Below the pieces are notes generated by a model. The model saw nothing but the letters and a program-made list of their open reading frames with translations. It ran no database searches and was not told the origin of the DNA. The position numbers and the translations under genes are program-made. Source: Gilliamella sp. wkB7 (GTDB lineage: Bacteria > Pseudomonadota > Gammaproteobacteria > Enterobacterales > Orbaceae). From it: 64,000 bases of DNA. Location: positions 930,001 through 994,000 of the forward strand of contig NZ_CM004509.1 of assembly GCF_001693435.1 (NCBI RefSeq). The letters are read 5' to 3'. Positions 23,663 to 34,092 of the stretch are shown here, one piece after another. The stretch's first letter is position 1; the number at the start of each line of letters is the position of its first letter.

Positions 23663-24790
23663 TTATGATGTCATTTTTTGAGAAGTAATTAATTGTAAAT
23701 AAACATGCTGTGCATATTCGACAACCGCTAATTGCTCTCCCCCATGATGAGCAATACAACCATTTGCGAGTCCTAAAGTAAAATAGTGAGTTAAATCGCT
23801 TGGCTTTGCAAAAGTTAAATCAATATCATGGAGCAGTTGCTCATTACCATTACCTATGGCAAGCTGGTCGGTTGTTATCGCAAGTGCAATACGGTTCTTT
23901 TTGTCTAACCCTGATATCCATATATCTTTTATATTGGCCGATGGAAGCTGAGTTAACGTCAATAATTGTTCTAGATCAGCTGATAAATCTTGTTCCGATA
24001 TCAATAATCTGCCTAACCACGATTTGGCCGTTAATTTTTTAGTTAAAATCAGTGATTCATCACCAAGCAATAATGCACTAATAAATTGACTGTGCTTAGA
24101 ATACATCGAAGAGGTATATTGACAGGTTAAGATTAATGACAATTCGATATCATCTGAATGTTGATACAATTCGGTTACCCATTCGTTATAATCCATTATT
24201 GGCTCAGGATATAAATCCCATCGTTCAAAAATTGCATTTTGTAATTCGTCATCTTTCATTAATTTTTGAGGAAGATAAATGTGTGTTAAGTACCGACGAT
24301 AGTTGGGACTTTGCTGCTCTAAATTCTGCATAACTTCATCTAAAAACCAATAAGGTTGAGTTGATTTGATAGCATTAAATAGCGGGCGCGCTTTTGCTGG
24401 ATAAAGCGGAATTTTGTTGACATCACCGGTTAGAACCTTAACGCCATCTTGCTCTGCACAGATGACGTGACTGGCAAAAATCGGTAATTGCTGCTTGCTC
24501 CAAGCTTGCCATTGTTCGGTAGCTTGCTTGTTAAGCATTGTTATTTCCTCATTATAAACGGCATCCGAATAACGCATTGACAGATTAATCGCAAATAGAA
24601 TTAACCAGAGTATTATTGGTAGAATGATGGAACAAAACCACATCAATGAATCATCAGTAGTATCATCAAAAAGCAGAAGCATTAGTACAAAACTGAATAA
24701 GACTAACAACACCAGCCCTATGATCCATAATAAATAGGATGTTTTTTTTATCTGTCTGTGTGTTAATGGTTGAGGAATATTCCATCCCAT
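23663..24790 (-). CDS. membrane protein between vgrG and the effector remnant, possible T6SS lipase adaptor or chaperone
   Basis: The 375-residue product has two N-terminal membrane helices (about residues 17-39 and 48-72), then a soluble domain of 300 residues. I do not recognise its family with certainty. Its place between vgrG and a Tle effector is where T6SS lipase loci carry adaptor or Tla-type chaperone genes, so a role in loading or handling the effector is a reasonable guess. The membrane anchoring would equally suit an immunity-type function. It lies 63 bases after vgrG and 21 bases before the effector remnant on the same strand. No equivalent survives in the second copy of the locus. 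Confidence 0.7.
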   Translation of the reverse strand: MGWNIPQPLTHRQIKKTSYLLWIIGLVLLVLFSFVLMLLLFDDTTDDSLMWFCSIILPIILWLILFAINLSMRYSDAVYNEEITMLNKQATEQWQAWSKQQLPIFASHVICAEQDGVKVLTGDVNKIPLYPAKARPLFNAIKSTQPYWFLDEVMQNLEQQSPNYRRYLTHIYLPQKLMKDDELQNAIFERWDLYPEPIMDYNEWVTELYQHSDDIELSLILTCQYTSSMYSKHSQFISALLLGDESLILTKKLTAKSWLGRLLISEQDLSADLEQLLTLTQLPSANIKDIWISGLDKKNRIALAITTDQLAIGNGNEQLLHDIDLTFAKPSDLTHYFTLGLANGCIAHHGGEQLAVVEYAQHVYLQLITSQKMTS

Positions 24791-24853
24791 AACATATATC
24801 CTTATCTATTTCTATTATTGCGATGAGTTAAATCATCCCGTTTGGTTCAATTG

Positions 24854-27382
24854 TTAACTGTCTTTTTGGGGGCCAAGAACAATTGTTATTGGTTCAATAA
24901 AATCGGCAAACTGTTTTGGCAATTTTCCATTTTCATCCGTCATGGCATCAATTTCACTCCCATCGGCACGAATAATTTTAACTCGCTGATTTTTTACTGG
25001 TGTATTGTCATTTTTCCATAATAATTGTGAATTAAAATGATAATTTGTATTTTGGCGTACATTTAACATTTGGCTTAAACTATCTGGACCAGTTTTTTGC
25101 CATGTTGCTGAATGGCAAATGACATTATCCGGCGCAGCAATATCTATTGAGCCATCAGCAAGTCGTATATAAGCACCACCACACGTTAAAATAAGTTCTT
25201 TTTGAGCTGAAATAACAGTACGACCTTTTTGACTACTTATTGACAAATCTTTTTCCGCCAGTAATGACATTTCATCATGTTGTGCTTGTATATCAACTTT
25301 GCCATGTGAAGCGATAAGCTTGATTCCCATTTTTTGAGCAAATAAACTGATCATTTCACCCGCTGCAACGGTAAATTTTCTTAAAACACTGACATCAGTA
25401 TGTTGATGACTTGCCAACATGATATTTTCACCTGCAGCTATCTGCACACTTTCAGGTGTAACTTGGGCGATCCCTTTTGGTGAAGACATCAAAATAGAGG
25501 GTTGTTTAAATTCTTCAATGGATTCGATTATCAATTTTTTTTGTGTTTCTAAATCGGCTAATTCAGCCTCAGCATGTTTAACAGCATCTTGTAAGGCAGA
25601 GACTAAATCTAATGTTTTATCAAGCTGCGCTTTGGCCTCTTGCATATTAAGTTGTAAATCTTGTGCTTGATACTGTTTGTCGGTAGTAATAAAGATACCT
25701 TTAGCAGCACGCACTGCACCCCACTCATCAGTTCGCAGTTCGAAACCCTCTCCCCGTTTCGTTTTTTCACTGTCCACCAAATGCCCCAAATTGAGTTGGG
25801 TTTTGCCATATTCTGTTGCCAGTTTTATATGCTCCTGACCGCGTTTATCGTCCATTCGCAGTTTATTATTCGCTGGCGTGCGTATCACATTACGGTGTTT
25901 ATTGATTGTCGTAACATGGTCAGGATGACTGCTGTCGTGCATGGCATGAGCTATATACGGGCGGTCTGGATTACCATTGGTGAACGCAACTGCAACTTCT
26001 GTTGAATCTATCAAAGGAAAGTGAAAACCATACGTATCGCCGGCATATGGTTTTGCCAGTCTGACCCATAAACTTTCCTCACCTTTTTGCCAATTTTTTA
26101 AATCAAAATTGAATTTAATTCGGTAACGACCCTGCGTATCAATATAACCGTACGTATCATCATCTTTACTGGTTACTCGGGCTGGTAAGGTGCCACTCAC
26201 TTGTGGCCAAGGTAATGGTGCTGGTCGATACGGTTTAAGAGCATCATAAGGAATAGCAGTAAAGCGGGTTTGGTAAGATTCAGTTCGGTCACCATAACAT
26301 TCGGTTGCAACAATCACCACACCATCTTTAATCTCGGCTATCGGGCAATCCTCTATAGTCACTAACTGTCCCGGTGTGAGCTCATAAGCATTACATTGCC
26401 CCGTTAGAATAAATTGTTCGCTTACATAGTGTTGATGCCGAATACGCGCATACCAATTACCACTTTCGACTGTCTGTATATCACCCTGAATTTTGTAGTG
26501 CTCTTCATACCGATAGTCTTCGCCCCGCATTGTCATATCTTTTGAGTGACTGTTGTCACTGCTGTAAAGATTGCTGTCGGACATCCGATAGTTATAATCG
26601 TTAACACTGACCTGACTTGGCTTAGTTTTACTGTTAAATTGTAAATCCCAGACACTGTAGCGAAGACGATCATTGAGACCGCTGGGTTGCTTTATGGTCA
26701 TTCTACCACCATCAGCATACCCTTTTTCATAATCACTTATTACCATCACTTCACAATGGTGCTCTAGATGCGTTTCAAAGTAAAAGTATAGACCCACATC
26801 TGCCAACAAACGCTGTATAAAATTTAAATCACTCTCTTGCCATTGCGTAATAAATTCTCGTACAGGATAGGTTTCTTTTAATTCAAAACGAAAATCAATG
26901 CCGATAAAATTGTGATTTCGCAACACTTCATTAACCACATCAATGACACTCTTATTCTGAAAAATGGCACTTTGATGATGGTTTGCAAGTAATGCCATTC
27001 GGGGTTCAAGTTTCACCCGATAACGAGCTTCATCTTCGCTGATTGAGACTAAACTAAATTCTGTGATTATCCCGTAAAGCTTTCTTGTTTTGGCAACATG
27101 ATCAAATGAGCTGATTTGTGTCACTTGTAGCGGTGATTGGTTAGGATGAAAAGTCAGGGAGGCGGTTTGGCTGAGCATGGATGCAATTGAAATTTTCTTA
27201 TTTTTGCTTGTGAAATCTATCTGATATCGCCAAGGTTCATTTAACCGTTCTCGACCTTTAATTGATACAACAGAAATGCTTGATAATGCTTCGGATCCAT
27301 CAACTGACAACGAATAGTTATTGTGTGATAAGTGCCCAGAAAGCAAAGTTAAGCTATCGCCGAGTTGCTCCATTGTGTCCAT
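24854..27382 (-). CDS. vgrG: type VI secretion spike protein VgrG (TssI) with C-terminal extension
   Basis: The 842-residue product has the gp27-like N-terminal region, a gp5-like OB fold (PLPWPQVSGTLPARVTS near residue 395; FHFPLIDSTEVAVAFTNGNPDRPY near 450) and a DUF2345-type beta-helix (about 640-760). A charged, coiled-coil-like insertion lies near 570-625 (QAQDLQLNMQEAKAQLDKTL). The last 60 residues (TPVKNQRVKIIRADGSEIDA) look like a transthyretin-like effector-docking domain. VgrG tips the T6SS tube and carries effectors. AAGGA precedes the ATG. The gene heads the effector module, and no T6SS structural genes are in the window, so this is an orphan cargo locus. Confidence 0.95.
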   Translation of the reverse strand: MDTMEQLGDSLTLLSGHLSHNNYSLSVDGSEALSSISVVSIKGRERLNEPWRYQIDFTSKNKKISIASMLSQTASLTFHPNQSPLQVTQISSFDHVAKTRKLYGIITEFSLVSISEDEARYRVKLEPRMALLANHHQSAIFQNKSVIDVVNEVLRNHNFIGIDFRFELKETYPVREFITQWQESDLNFIQRLLADVGLYFYFETHLEHHCEVMVISDYEKGYADGGRMTIKQPSGLNDRLRYSVWDLQFNSKTKPSQVSVNDYNYRMSDSNLYSSDNSHSKDMTMRGEDYRYEEHYKIQGDIQTVESGNWYARIRHQHYVSEQFILTGQCNAYELTPGQLVTIEDCPIAEIKDGVVIVATECYGDRTESYQTRFTAIPYDALKPYRPAPLPWPQVSGTLPARVTSKDDDTYGYIDTQGRYRIKFNFDLKNWQKGEESLWVRLAKPYAGDTYGFHFPLIDSTEVAVAFTNGNPDRPYIAHAMHDSSHPDHVTTINKHRNVIRTPANNKLRMDDKRGQEHIKLATEYGKTQLNLGHLVDSEKTKRGEGFELRTDEWGAVRAAKGIFITTDKQYQAQDLQLNMQEAKAQLDKTLDLVSALQDAVKHAEAELADLETQKKLIIESIEEFKQPSILMSSPKGIAQVTPESVQIAAGENIMLASHQHTDVSVLRKFTVAAGEMISLFAQKMGIKLIASHGKVDIQAQHDEMSLLAEKDLSISSQKGRTVISAQKELILTCGGAYIRLADGSIDIAAPDNVICHSATWQKTGPDSLSQMLNVRQNTNYHFNSQLLWKNDNTPVKNQRVKIIRADGSEIDAMTDENGKLPKQFADFIEPITIVLGPQKDS

Positions 27383-27942
27383 ATTTCAATCCTTAATTTA
27401 TAATAGCAAAATTGATCTTTTTCAAAAACACAGATGCCTATTAACGATAATCTGAATTATGTAAAGTAAGTATTTTTTTTGAACTAGTCAATTGTTTTTT
27501 TATTAATTTTTATTAATTTTTATTAATTGTAGATAATGATTAAACTGAGTTATTAATGCGGATTTTTATTTTTCAGATGGTTATATTAAAATATATTAAT
27601 CAATTAATTAGACTATAAACTTATTTATAAACATTCTAAAATTAATGTTGAGAATAAAGACAACTTATAATAGATCATATTGATATGGATCTAAGTTATT
27701 TACCAAGTTCATCAAATTGTAAATTACTCACTAGGAAAGGGGTTAGCGGTTGGCAATTAGCAGTGGAAATAAATTAAAGCAAAACACCATAAGCAAATGG
27801 TATAGACTCCTGAATAATTTTTACAAAATTTACTGTTTTTATACTCAAAAATCCTTAAGACCTAAAAAGGATTATCCTTTATTTCCCACAATAAAAATAA
27901 CTCGCTATAATGCATTCAATTTTATTGTTAAGTGGATTATGC
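27383..27942. other. divergent intergenic region vgrG/rlmKL (repeat copy A)
   Basis: About 560 A/T-rich bases separating minus-strand vgrG from plus-strand rlmKL. Most of it recurs in diverged form at about 33590-34092, and a short part near 35600-35690. It contains the rlmKL promoter at the right end. No gene is visible. Confidence 0.7.
27883..27911 (+). promoter_or_regulatory. probable rlmKL promoter
   Basis: A perfect TATAAT at 27906-27911 lies 17 bases after TTCCCA (four of six to the -35 consensus). Transcription would begin about 25 bases before the ATG at 27943. The TATAAT is kept in the truncated copy at 34084-34089. Confidence 0.6.
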
Positions 27943-30063
27943 ATGAAAACACTATTTGCCAGCACGTCACGCGGGCTTGAAGAGTTATTGAAAAAAGAGT
28001 TAGAAGAGTTAGGTTCGGTCGATTGTAAAATTGCTCAAGGGGGTGTCTTTTTTGATGCGGATGAAAAGACATTATATCAATCATTATTATGGTCGCGTCT
28101 GGCATCGCGTATATTGTTGCCAATTGCTGAGTTTGATATTTACAGTGATTTAGATCTCTATTCGTGTGTTTTTAATATTAAATGGCCAGATATTTTTGCA
28201 GTTGATAACTCCTTTGTGATTAATTTTGTTGGTGTAAACGATTTCATCCGTAATAGCCAATATGGCGCACTCAAAATTAAAGATGCAATTGTTGATCACT
28301 TCTCTCGTCATACTAGTGAGCGCCCTAATGTGGCTAAGCAAGATCCTGATGTTCGTATTCATGCTTATTTAAATAAGAACCGTGTAACACTTTCGTTAGA
28401 TTTAAGTGGTAATAGTTTGCATCAACGTGGTTATCGTCAGCAAACTGGACAAGCGCCATTGAAAGAAAACTTAGCTGCTGCAATTATTATGCGCTCAGGC
28501 TGGCAGATGGATACGCCATTAATCGATCCTATGTGTGGTTCGGGAACACTGCTAATCGAAGCAGCGATGATTGCTGCTAAAATTCCACCGGGTTTATTAC
28601 GTAAACATTGGGGATTCTTTGCTTGGAAAGGCTTTAATCCAATACTTTGGAATGAACTATTATTTGCCGCTAAACACAATATTAGCAAACCGAATATACC
28701 ATTTATCGGTTACGACAATAATACCGTTGTGTTAGAGCGAGCAAAACAAAATGCCATTCAGGCGGGTGTAGGCGATTTGATTACATTTGCATTACAGGAT
28801 GTAACGCAGTTAACCAATCCACTGCCTAATGATGTAACAGGTACAATAATTAGTAATCCACCTTATGGCGAAAGATTAGAAAGTGAGCCTGCTCTTGTTG
28901 CCTTGCACACAGCGCTTGGTCGTCAAATTAAGCAATACTTTGGTGGCTGGCGACTTTCGTTATTTAGTGGCGCACCTCAATTGTTAGACTGTTTACAAAT
29001 GCGTGCAGAAAGACAATTTAAAGCGAAGAATGGTCCGTTAGATTGTGTACAAAAAAATTATACTATTGCGCAACGATCTACTGAACAAGTCAGCACACCA
29101 ATATTGCCAGCGGCTGATTTTGCTAATCGTTTACGAAAAAATAAGCAGAAACTTGAAAAATGGGCTGCACAAGAACAGCTAGAGTGTTATCGCCTTTATG
29201 ATGCCGATTTACCTGAATACAATGTTGCTATCGATCGTTATAAAGATAAAGTAGTCGTACAGGAATATGCAGCACCTAAAAATATCGATCCACAAAAAAC
29301 TCGTCAACGGCTATTTGATATTATTAACGCCACTATGTCAGTGTTAGAACTCACTGCTGATCAATTAGTTTTAAAAACACGTGAAAAGCAAAAAGGCAAA
29401 CAGCAATATCAAAAATTGAGCCAAAAACAGGATTATTTTTTGGTGCACGAGTATGCCATTAATAAACGCAAAACTCAGTTTTGGGTAAATGTGACCGATT
29501 ATTTAGATACAGGGCTGTTTTTAGATCATCGTTTAGCGCGCAAAATGATTGGTGAAATGAGTGCGGGTAAGGATTTTCTAAATCTATTTGCTTATACCGG
29601 TAGTGCAACGGTTTATGCGGGTCTAGGTGGTGCTAAGTCAACTACGACGGTTGATATGTCACGCACTTATTTACAATGGGCCGATCGTAATCTAAAACAA
29701 AACGGATTAACAGGTAGACAGCATCGTTTAATTCAAGCTGATTGTTTATTGTATTTAGAACAAAGTGATGATCAGTTCGATCTAATCTTTATTGATCCAC
29801 CTACATTTTCAAATTCTAAAAGGATGAGTGATACTTTTGATGTTCAACGTGATCATTTAAAAATAATGGCGAATTTAAAACGGTTATTAAAACCAAATGG
29901 CATCATTGTGTTTTCGAACAATAAACGGGGTTTTAAAATGGATAACATTGGTATGCAAAACCTTGGATTGACTTATCAAGATATCACCAATAAAACGTTA
30001 TCTTTGGACTTTAAACGTAATAAGCAAATTCACTGCTGTTTTATTGTCCAACACCAAAAATAA
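27943..30063 (+). CDS. rlmL: bifunctional 23S rRNA methyltransferase RlmKL (m2G2445 / m7G2069)
   Basis: The 706-residue cytosolic enzyme methylates two guanines of 23S rRNA. The N-terminal half has a THUMP domain, then the RlmL methyltransferase with [14 protein letters not shown] near residue 190 and the catalytic SNPPYGERL near 305. The C-terminal half is RlmK, with [17 protein letters not shown] near 547 and [12 protein letters not shown] near 615. Length is close to E. coli RlmKL (702). The start at 27943 ([11 protein letters not shown]) is chosen by family alignment; the frame is open to an ATG at 27910 that overlaps the -10 element. Its last 125 codons are duplicated at 34093-34468. Confidence 0.96.
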   Translation: MKTLFASTSRGLEELLKKELEELGSVDCKIAQGGVFFDADEKTLYQSLLWSRLASRILLPIAEFDIYSDLDLYSCVFNIKWPDIFAVDNSFVINFVGVNDFIRNSQYGALKIKDAIVDHFSRHTSERPNVAKQDPDVRIHAYLNKNRVTLSLDLSGNSLHQRGYRQQTGQAPLKENLAAAIIMRSGWQMDTPLIDPMCGSGTLLIEAAMIAAKIPPGLLRKHWGFFAWKGFNPILWNELLFAAKHNISKPNIPFIGYDNNTVVLERAKQNAIQAGVGDLITFALQDVTQLTNPLPNDVTGTIISNPPYGERLESEPALVALHTALGRQIKQYFGGWRLSLFSGAPQLLDCLQMRAERQFKAKNGPLDCVQKNYTIAQRSTEQVSTPILPAADFANRLRKNKQKLEKWAAQEQLECYRLYDADLPEYNVAIDRYKDKVVVQEYAAPKNIDPQKTRQRLFDIINATMSVLELTADQLVLKTREKQKGKQQYQKLSQKQDYFLVHEYAINKRKTQFWVNVTDYLDTGLFLDHRLARKMIGEMSAGKDFLNLFAYTGSATVYAGLGGAKSTTTVDMSRTYLQWADRNLKQNGLTGRQHRLIQADCLLYLEQSDDQFDLIFIDPPTFSNSKRMSDTFDVQRDHLKIMANLKRLLKPNGIIVFSNNKRGFKMDNIGMQNLGLTYQDITNKTLSLDFKRNKQIHCCFIVQHQK

Positions 30064-30094
30064 AATTTATAAACCAAAAGTAAAATTTTGACTG

Positions 30095-30140
30095 AATTCT
30101 CCTTAAAAATATATATGAATTTTTAAGGAGAATTTTTTTA
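30095..30140 (+). terminator. Rho-independent terminator of rlmKL
   Basis: AATTCTCCTTAAAAAT and ATTTTTAAGGAGAATT form a 16-base perfect stem with an eight-base loop and a following T run. Confidence 0.9.
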
Positions 30141-30183
30141 GATTTAAAATATTGTTGGCAAATTAAAAAATAATATTAATTGT

Positions 30184-30216
30184 AAAAATAAACGGATTAT
30201 TACCCGTTTATTTTAC
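30184..30216 (-). terminator. Rho-independent terminator of the immunity gene (minus strand)
   Basis: AAAATAAACGG pairs with the CCGTTTATTTT side across a short A/T-rich loop. On the minus strand it is followed by T's. The matching place in the second repeat copy (near 34588-34622) has lost the pairing. Confidence 0.65.
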
Positions 30217-30314
30217 TTTTAGTAATAGACGTTTATAAATGATGAGCAATTTATCAAGCGACATCGAAAACAATTTTTAATTGTTTAACTACTACAGCAA
30301 CCATACAATTCATT

Positions 30315-31454
30315 TTATTCATTTGTAAATGAACTTTCTCTAATTCTGATACTATTGGTTATTTCACGCCATATAATCATTAACTGATCTTCACTATAAG
30401 CATTACGGCTATCACGAGGGATGATATAGTACATTTGAATCTCTAAGTTTGGATTTCTATTATCAGGCTCTTCCATATTAATGCCTAAATTAAAAATATA
30501 TCTCTCTTTTTTTAATCCATTGTCGTTACTATCATAAAAATCATTATTTTTAACAATAACTTCTTCTAAATGAAGATTATGAATTTCTCGTGTCCCTGTA
30601 TAAATTTTTTGCCCTTCACCCTGAATAATAAAATTGTCTGGAATATCAAACAATGACTCGCTTCCAGCATAATTATTAAATGTGATATGAAAATAAAAAT
30701 CTTCTCTATCTTCATATTGATAAGTAAATTGAATGTATTTTGGTCTGTAATCATCACCTTGCATAAAGCCATTTATAAAACAAAAACCTGGTTCGTTTGG
30801 AATAGTATAATCATCACGAACACGCATACGTTCAAACAATGTTCGCATTTGCGCTATTTTTTCAGGTACATCGTTATTGTAGATCTCTGGATATTTTTTT
30901 CTATCCTCATCATACCGACTTGCAGAACCATTGGTAGCTTTCATCTCAATTTTGAAAGTAACTTCATTTTGCCAATGATAACCTTCTAAAATTCGAGCAA
31001 CATCAGGAATTCCTCGACGCTGCATCCTTTCAAAAATCACACCTTGTATTTCATTACTATTTGAAACTGGCAATGGATAGATTGCTTTTAAAAAATTACC
31101 ATCAATTGGATCTATCGGTTGAGTATTTTTTAACTCTTGTTCACGACGGACGAGCATTTGTTTAAAAGGGGGTAGATATTGCTGATTGGTTGAGATATCA
31201 ATGCTTTGATTATAACCATATTCAAACGAATTAGCTTTTGATGCTTTAAATTGTTTCGGTAAATCAATTAAATAGGTTCCCAGACAACGGGTGGCTAGGT
31301 TAGTGAGTAGTTCATCGACTTTTTGTTGCTGTTCGTTTGTTGAGGTTACCATAAGTATATCCTTGCTAAAATAACGATAACTAAAAAATATAATTACTAA
31401 TAAAATGGCAGTTAAAAAATAATGTTTTTCATTAAGTTTTAGCTTGTTGCTCAT
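30315..31454 (-). CDS. T6SS immunity protein of the Tli4 family
   Basis: The 379-residue product has an N-terminal membrane helix (about residues 12-27), so it is anchored with its bulk in the periplasm, where a T6SS lipase would act. The segments NLATRCLGTYLIDLPKQF near residue 48 and GFCFINGFMQGDD near 223 resemble the Tli4 N- and C-terminal immunity domains. The start overlaps the end of the effector gene by 23 bases, the usual arrangement of a toxin-immunity pair. It should neutralise the lipase encoded at 31432-33105. A remnant of a related immunity gene lies at 23022-23235. Confidence 0.85.
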   Translation of the reverse strand: MSNKLKLNEKHYFLTAILLVIIFFSYRYFSKDILMVTSTNEQQQKVDELLTNLATRCLGTYLIDLPKQFKASKANSFEYGYNQSIDISTNQQYLPPFKQMLVRREQELKNTQPIDPIDGNFLKAIYPLPVSNSNEIQGVIFERMQRRGIPDVARILEGYHWQNEVTFKIEMKATNGSASRYDEDRKKYPEIYNNDVPEKIAQMRTLFERMRVRDDYTIPNEPGFCFINGFMQGDDYRPKYIQFTYQYEDREDFYFHITFNNYAGSESLFDIPDNFIIQGEGQKIYTGTREIHNLHLEEVIVKNNDFYDSNDNGLKKERYIFNLGINMEEPDNRNPNLEIQMYYIIPRDSRNAYSEDQLMIIWREITNSIRIRESSFTNE

Positions 31455-33105
31455 TTTTGTTAACCTTTTGTATAATAGCTACTATTGCGCGCAAAGCAAA
31501 CTCTTGACAGATGTCCTCATCATATGGAGATCCATGTTTAACTGGTATATGCATACGAACTTGAATCTTTTCTATTGGAATCTCACCAGAACTTTTTGGC
31601 ACGGTACTATCGCCATCGTCATTGGCTTCTTTTAAAGTATATTTTATCTTAATACTCCTTTTTCTTAAGGATGCAATATTATCATCCTTCGATTCATTAG
31701 CATTTGCTTTAAGGGTTCTGTCTTCATTCAACTCTTTTAAATTTAATCGGTTATTGTCGCCAATATAGTTCTTTGGCGGTCGTTCTGCAAATATTGAAGA
31801 ACTGTCAATAAACTTACCTTGCCAATGCACTCTTTCATAGGTCAATAACTCTTCACGAATAGTATTTCCACTCTCTTCAATTCCAAAAAATACATAGGTA
31901 TTGGGATGAAACTTATCAGCTATTTTTTCATGAAAAGATTTCACTTGTATGCAAATTAGCTTTTCGTATTCTTGCCAATCTTTTTGCATTGTGGTTTTAT
32001 CATATCTTGTATTTAATGGATTAATTAAATGTGGTTCACAGGCACACCACCATTGCTCTTTGTTTAAGTAAATATCATCATATGGATTTGTTTTAGGAAA
32101 AGATTCTGATTTTCCATCAGGAGTAGTAATGGTTAACCATTCAGGTACATATTTTTCACTCGTTAAACTTTTTGCTCTATATTCTCCGCTGGGTAACAAT
32201 TGTAATGGGCCAGGAGCTTGAGCACACACTGCGGTCATTTCGGCGGCATCTTTACCTAATATGTTTGCCATAATCCAATCATCTTCATTCCCTCGTTTCA
32301 TGCGTGTATAAGCGGCAGCGGCTCCTGTCGAGGGTTGTACGCCATTAATTACACCGTATACTTTATCACGTCCCCCCAGAAGTTCCGTATAAAAACGCGC
32401 AACCAACCCTCCCATAGAATGGGTAATTAAAATCACTTTATCGCAAACTCTGCCTCGTTTTTTATAAAATTTTGGGATAGTTTCTTCAACTAAAGTTTTT
32501 AGTTTTTCTGCACTTTCTGCATTAGATTCTAACCAGTTATAACCCATTGCATAAAGCGGAAAATCGTAATTTTTACAGATTTCAATCTCATTTTCTTTAA
32601 AAATTAATTGTTCTTTTGAACCTTCGTCTAACACAAAAGGTAAATCATTAATCAGATTGGTTAATTTACTGGATAATTGGCCATTTGGTTGATATAAGTA
32701 TGATTGAAAGATTTTCAAAAATTCGCCATAACCCAAATAACTAATGCTTCCCCATCCCCTTTCTCGACGATCTCCAAATAACTGAATCTCAGCTTCTGAA
32801 GCATCAGAAATCTTTCCACGGAAATCTACTTCGGTTCTATCAGGCTTAAGTTTTATTTTTCTTGCTTTGGCCCCCATAAAAAACCAATTGGCCATTGAAG
32901 CAGCGCTATCTAAACACCAAATCTTTTTCGTATTTTGATTTTTTCCTGTTTCAGATTTTGCCTTTAAATTACTTCCCATCACGCCAGGCAAAAAAATAAT
33001 TGGTATAACTTTACGCTCTTTTTCAATATGCATTTTTGCCATTTTTTCATCTGAACGGAGTACTGTGTTAAATACTGCACTTTGACGATTATTATTTTTG
33101 TCCAT
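31432..33105 (-). CDS. T6SS phospholipase/lipase effector (Tle type, alpha/beta hydrolase)
   Basis: The 557-residue product shows LPGVMGSNL near residue 38, as in lecithin:cholesterol-acyltransferase-like and bacterial lipases. The nucleophile elbow ILITHSMGGLVARF near 225 follows, with candidate acid and base residues in the DDGDSTVP and MHIPVKHGSPYDED segments near 500-530. No signal peptide is present, fitting delivery by the T6SS spike. The following gene encodes a Tli4-type immunity protein, so this is most likely a Tle4-like membrane-phospholipid hydrolase used against competitors. AAGGA lies before the ATG. A vgrG stub, not a complete vgrG, lies directly upstream. Confidence 0.87.
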   Translation of the reverse strand: MDKNNNRQSAVFNTVLRSDEKMAKMHIEKERKVIPIIFLPGVMGSNLKAKSETGKNQNTKKIWCLDSAASMANWFFMGAKARKIKLKPDRTEVDFRGKISDASEAEIQLFGDRRERGWGSISYLGYGEFLKIFQSYLYQPNGQLSSKLTNLINDLPFVLDEGSKEQLIFKENEIEICKNYDFPLYAMGYNWLESNAESAEKLKTLVEETIPKFYKKRGRVCDKVILITHSMGGLVARFYTELLGGRDKVYGVINGVQPSTGAAAAYTRMKRGNEDDWIMANILGKDAAEMTAVCAQAPGPLQLLPSGEYRAKSLTSEKYVPEWLTITTPDGKSESFPKTNPYDDIYLNKEQWWCACEPHLINPLNTRYDKTTMQKDWQEYEKLICIQVKSFHEKIADKFHPNTYVFFGIEESGNTIREELLTYERVHWQGKFIDSSSIFAERPPKNYIGDNNRLNLKELNEDRTLKANANESKDDNIASLRKRSIKIKYTLKEANDDGDSTVPKSSGEIPIEKIQVRMHIPVKHGSPYDEDICQEFALRAIVAIIQKVNKNEQQAKT

Positions 33106-33133
33106 TTTAATTCCTTATTCTTCTTTTCTGATA

Positions 33134-33586
33134 TCACTTTTTCAAAAGTGAATAACTGTAATTCGGACATTCGATAGTTATGGTATTTAGATAATTGGTT
33201 GCAAATAATGCTATTTGGTGCTTAAGTTTCACCTGATAACGTGATTCATCTTCGCTGAATGGAACCAAACTAAATTCTGTGATTATTCTGTAAAACTTTC
33301 TTGATTTAGAAATATGATTATATGAGCTGATTTGTGTTATTTTTAGCAGTGATGGAGTAAGGTGATAACGGAGTAAGGTGACTTGGCTAAGAATGGATAC
33401 AATTAATATTTGTTTATTTTTTCCGGTGAAATTTATCTGATATTGCCAAGGTTCATTTAACCGCTCTTGACCTTTAATTGATATGGCAGAAATGCTCGAT
33501 AACGCATTGAGTACATCAATTGAGATATATGATAAGCGCCCAGAAAGCGATGTTAAACTGTCTCTCTGTTGCTCCATTATGCTCAT
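33134..33586 (-). pseudogene. vgrG 5' stub (copy 2)
   Basis: The frame begins MSIMEQQRDSLTSLSGRLS and aligns with the first ~135 residues of the intact VgrG at 24854-27382 (ALSSIS, IKGQERLNEPWQYQI, ITEFSLVP). It then jumps, with a frame change, to a few codons matching VgrG near residue 275 (NYRMS). So an internal deletion removed about 140 codons, and the rest of vgrG is missing. It cannot make a functional spike. Its upstream flank is homologous to the vgrG flank at 27383-27942. Confidence 0.88.
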
Positions 33587-34092
33587 ACTACAATCCTTAA
33601 TTTGTAATGGCAAAATTGATTTTTCCCAAAAACATAGATACTTCTAAATGATAATCTGTTTCATATAAAATAAGTATTTTTTTTGAACGAGTCAATTACT
33701 TTTTTATTTAGCGCAGATAATAGTTAAACCAATTAAATAATGGGTTTATTACTTTATAGATAGTTATATTAAAATATATTAATCAATAAATTAGTTTATA
33801 TAGTGATTTATAAATAAGCCAAAATTAATGTTTATAATAAGCACAAATCATGATAACTGGTATTGAGATAGATTTAGGTTATTTACTCAAATCATAAAAT
33901 AAAAACTGCTCATGATGGGTGGTTAGCGATTGGTAATAGGTAATAAAAAGATTACAATAAAATACCGCAATAAGACGGTATAGACTCCTGAATATTTTTT
34001 ACAAAATTTACTGTTTTTATACTTAAAAATCTTCAAAAACTAAAAAGTATCATCCTTTATCTCCCGCAATAAAAGTAACTCACTATAATGCA
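33587..34092. repeat. direct repeat, copy B: vgrG/rlmKL intergenic region
   Basis: This 500-base gene-free stretch aligns with 27383-27915, at an identity I judge by eye to be around 80-85%. It keeps the vgrG upstream flank at the left and the rlmKL promoter (TATAAT at 34084-34089) at the right. The similarity ends where the truncated rlmKL copy begins. Confidence 0.85.

Larger units (their letters stand above)
29691..30282 (+). repeat. direct repeat, copy A: rlmKL 3' end plus downstream flank
   Basis: From the codons of [13 protein letters not shown] to past the terminator, this segment recurs at about 34093-34690. Within the coding part I count about four differences in 375 bases. In the noncoding flank similarity drops to roughly 85%. 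Confidence 0.9.
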
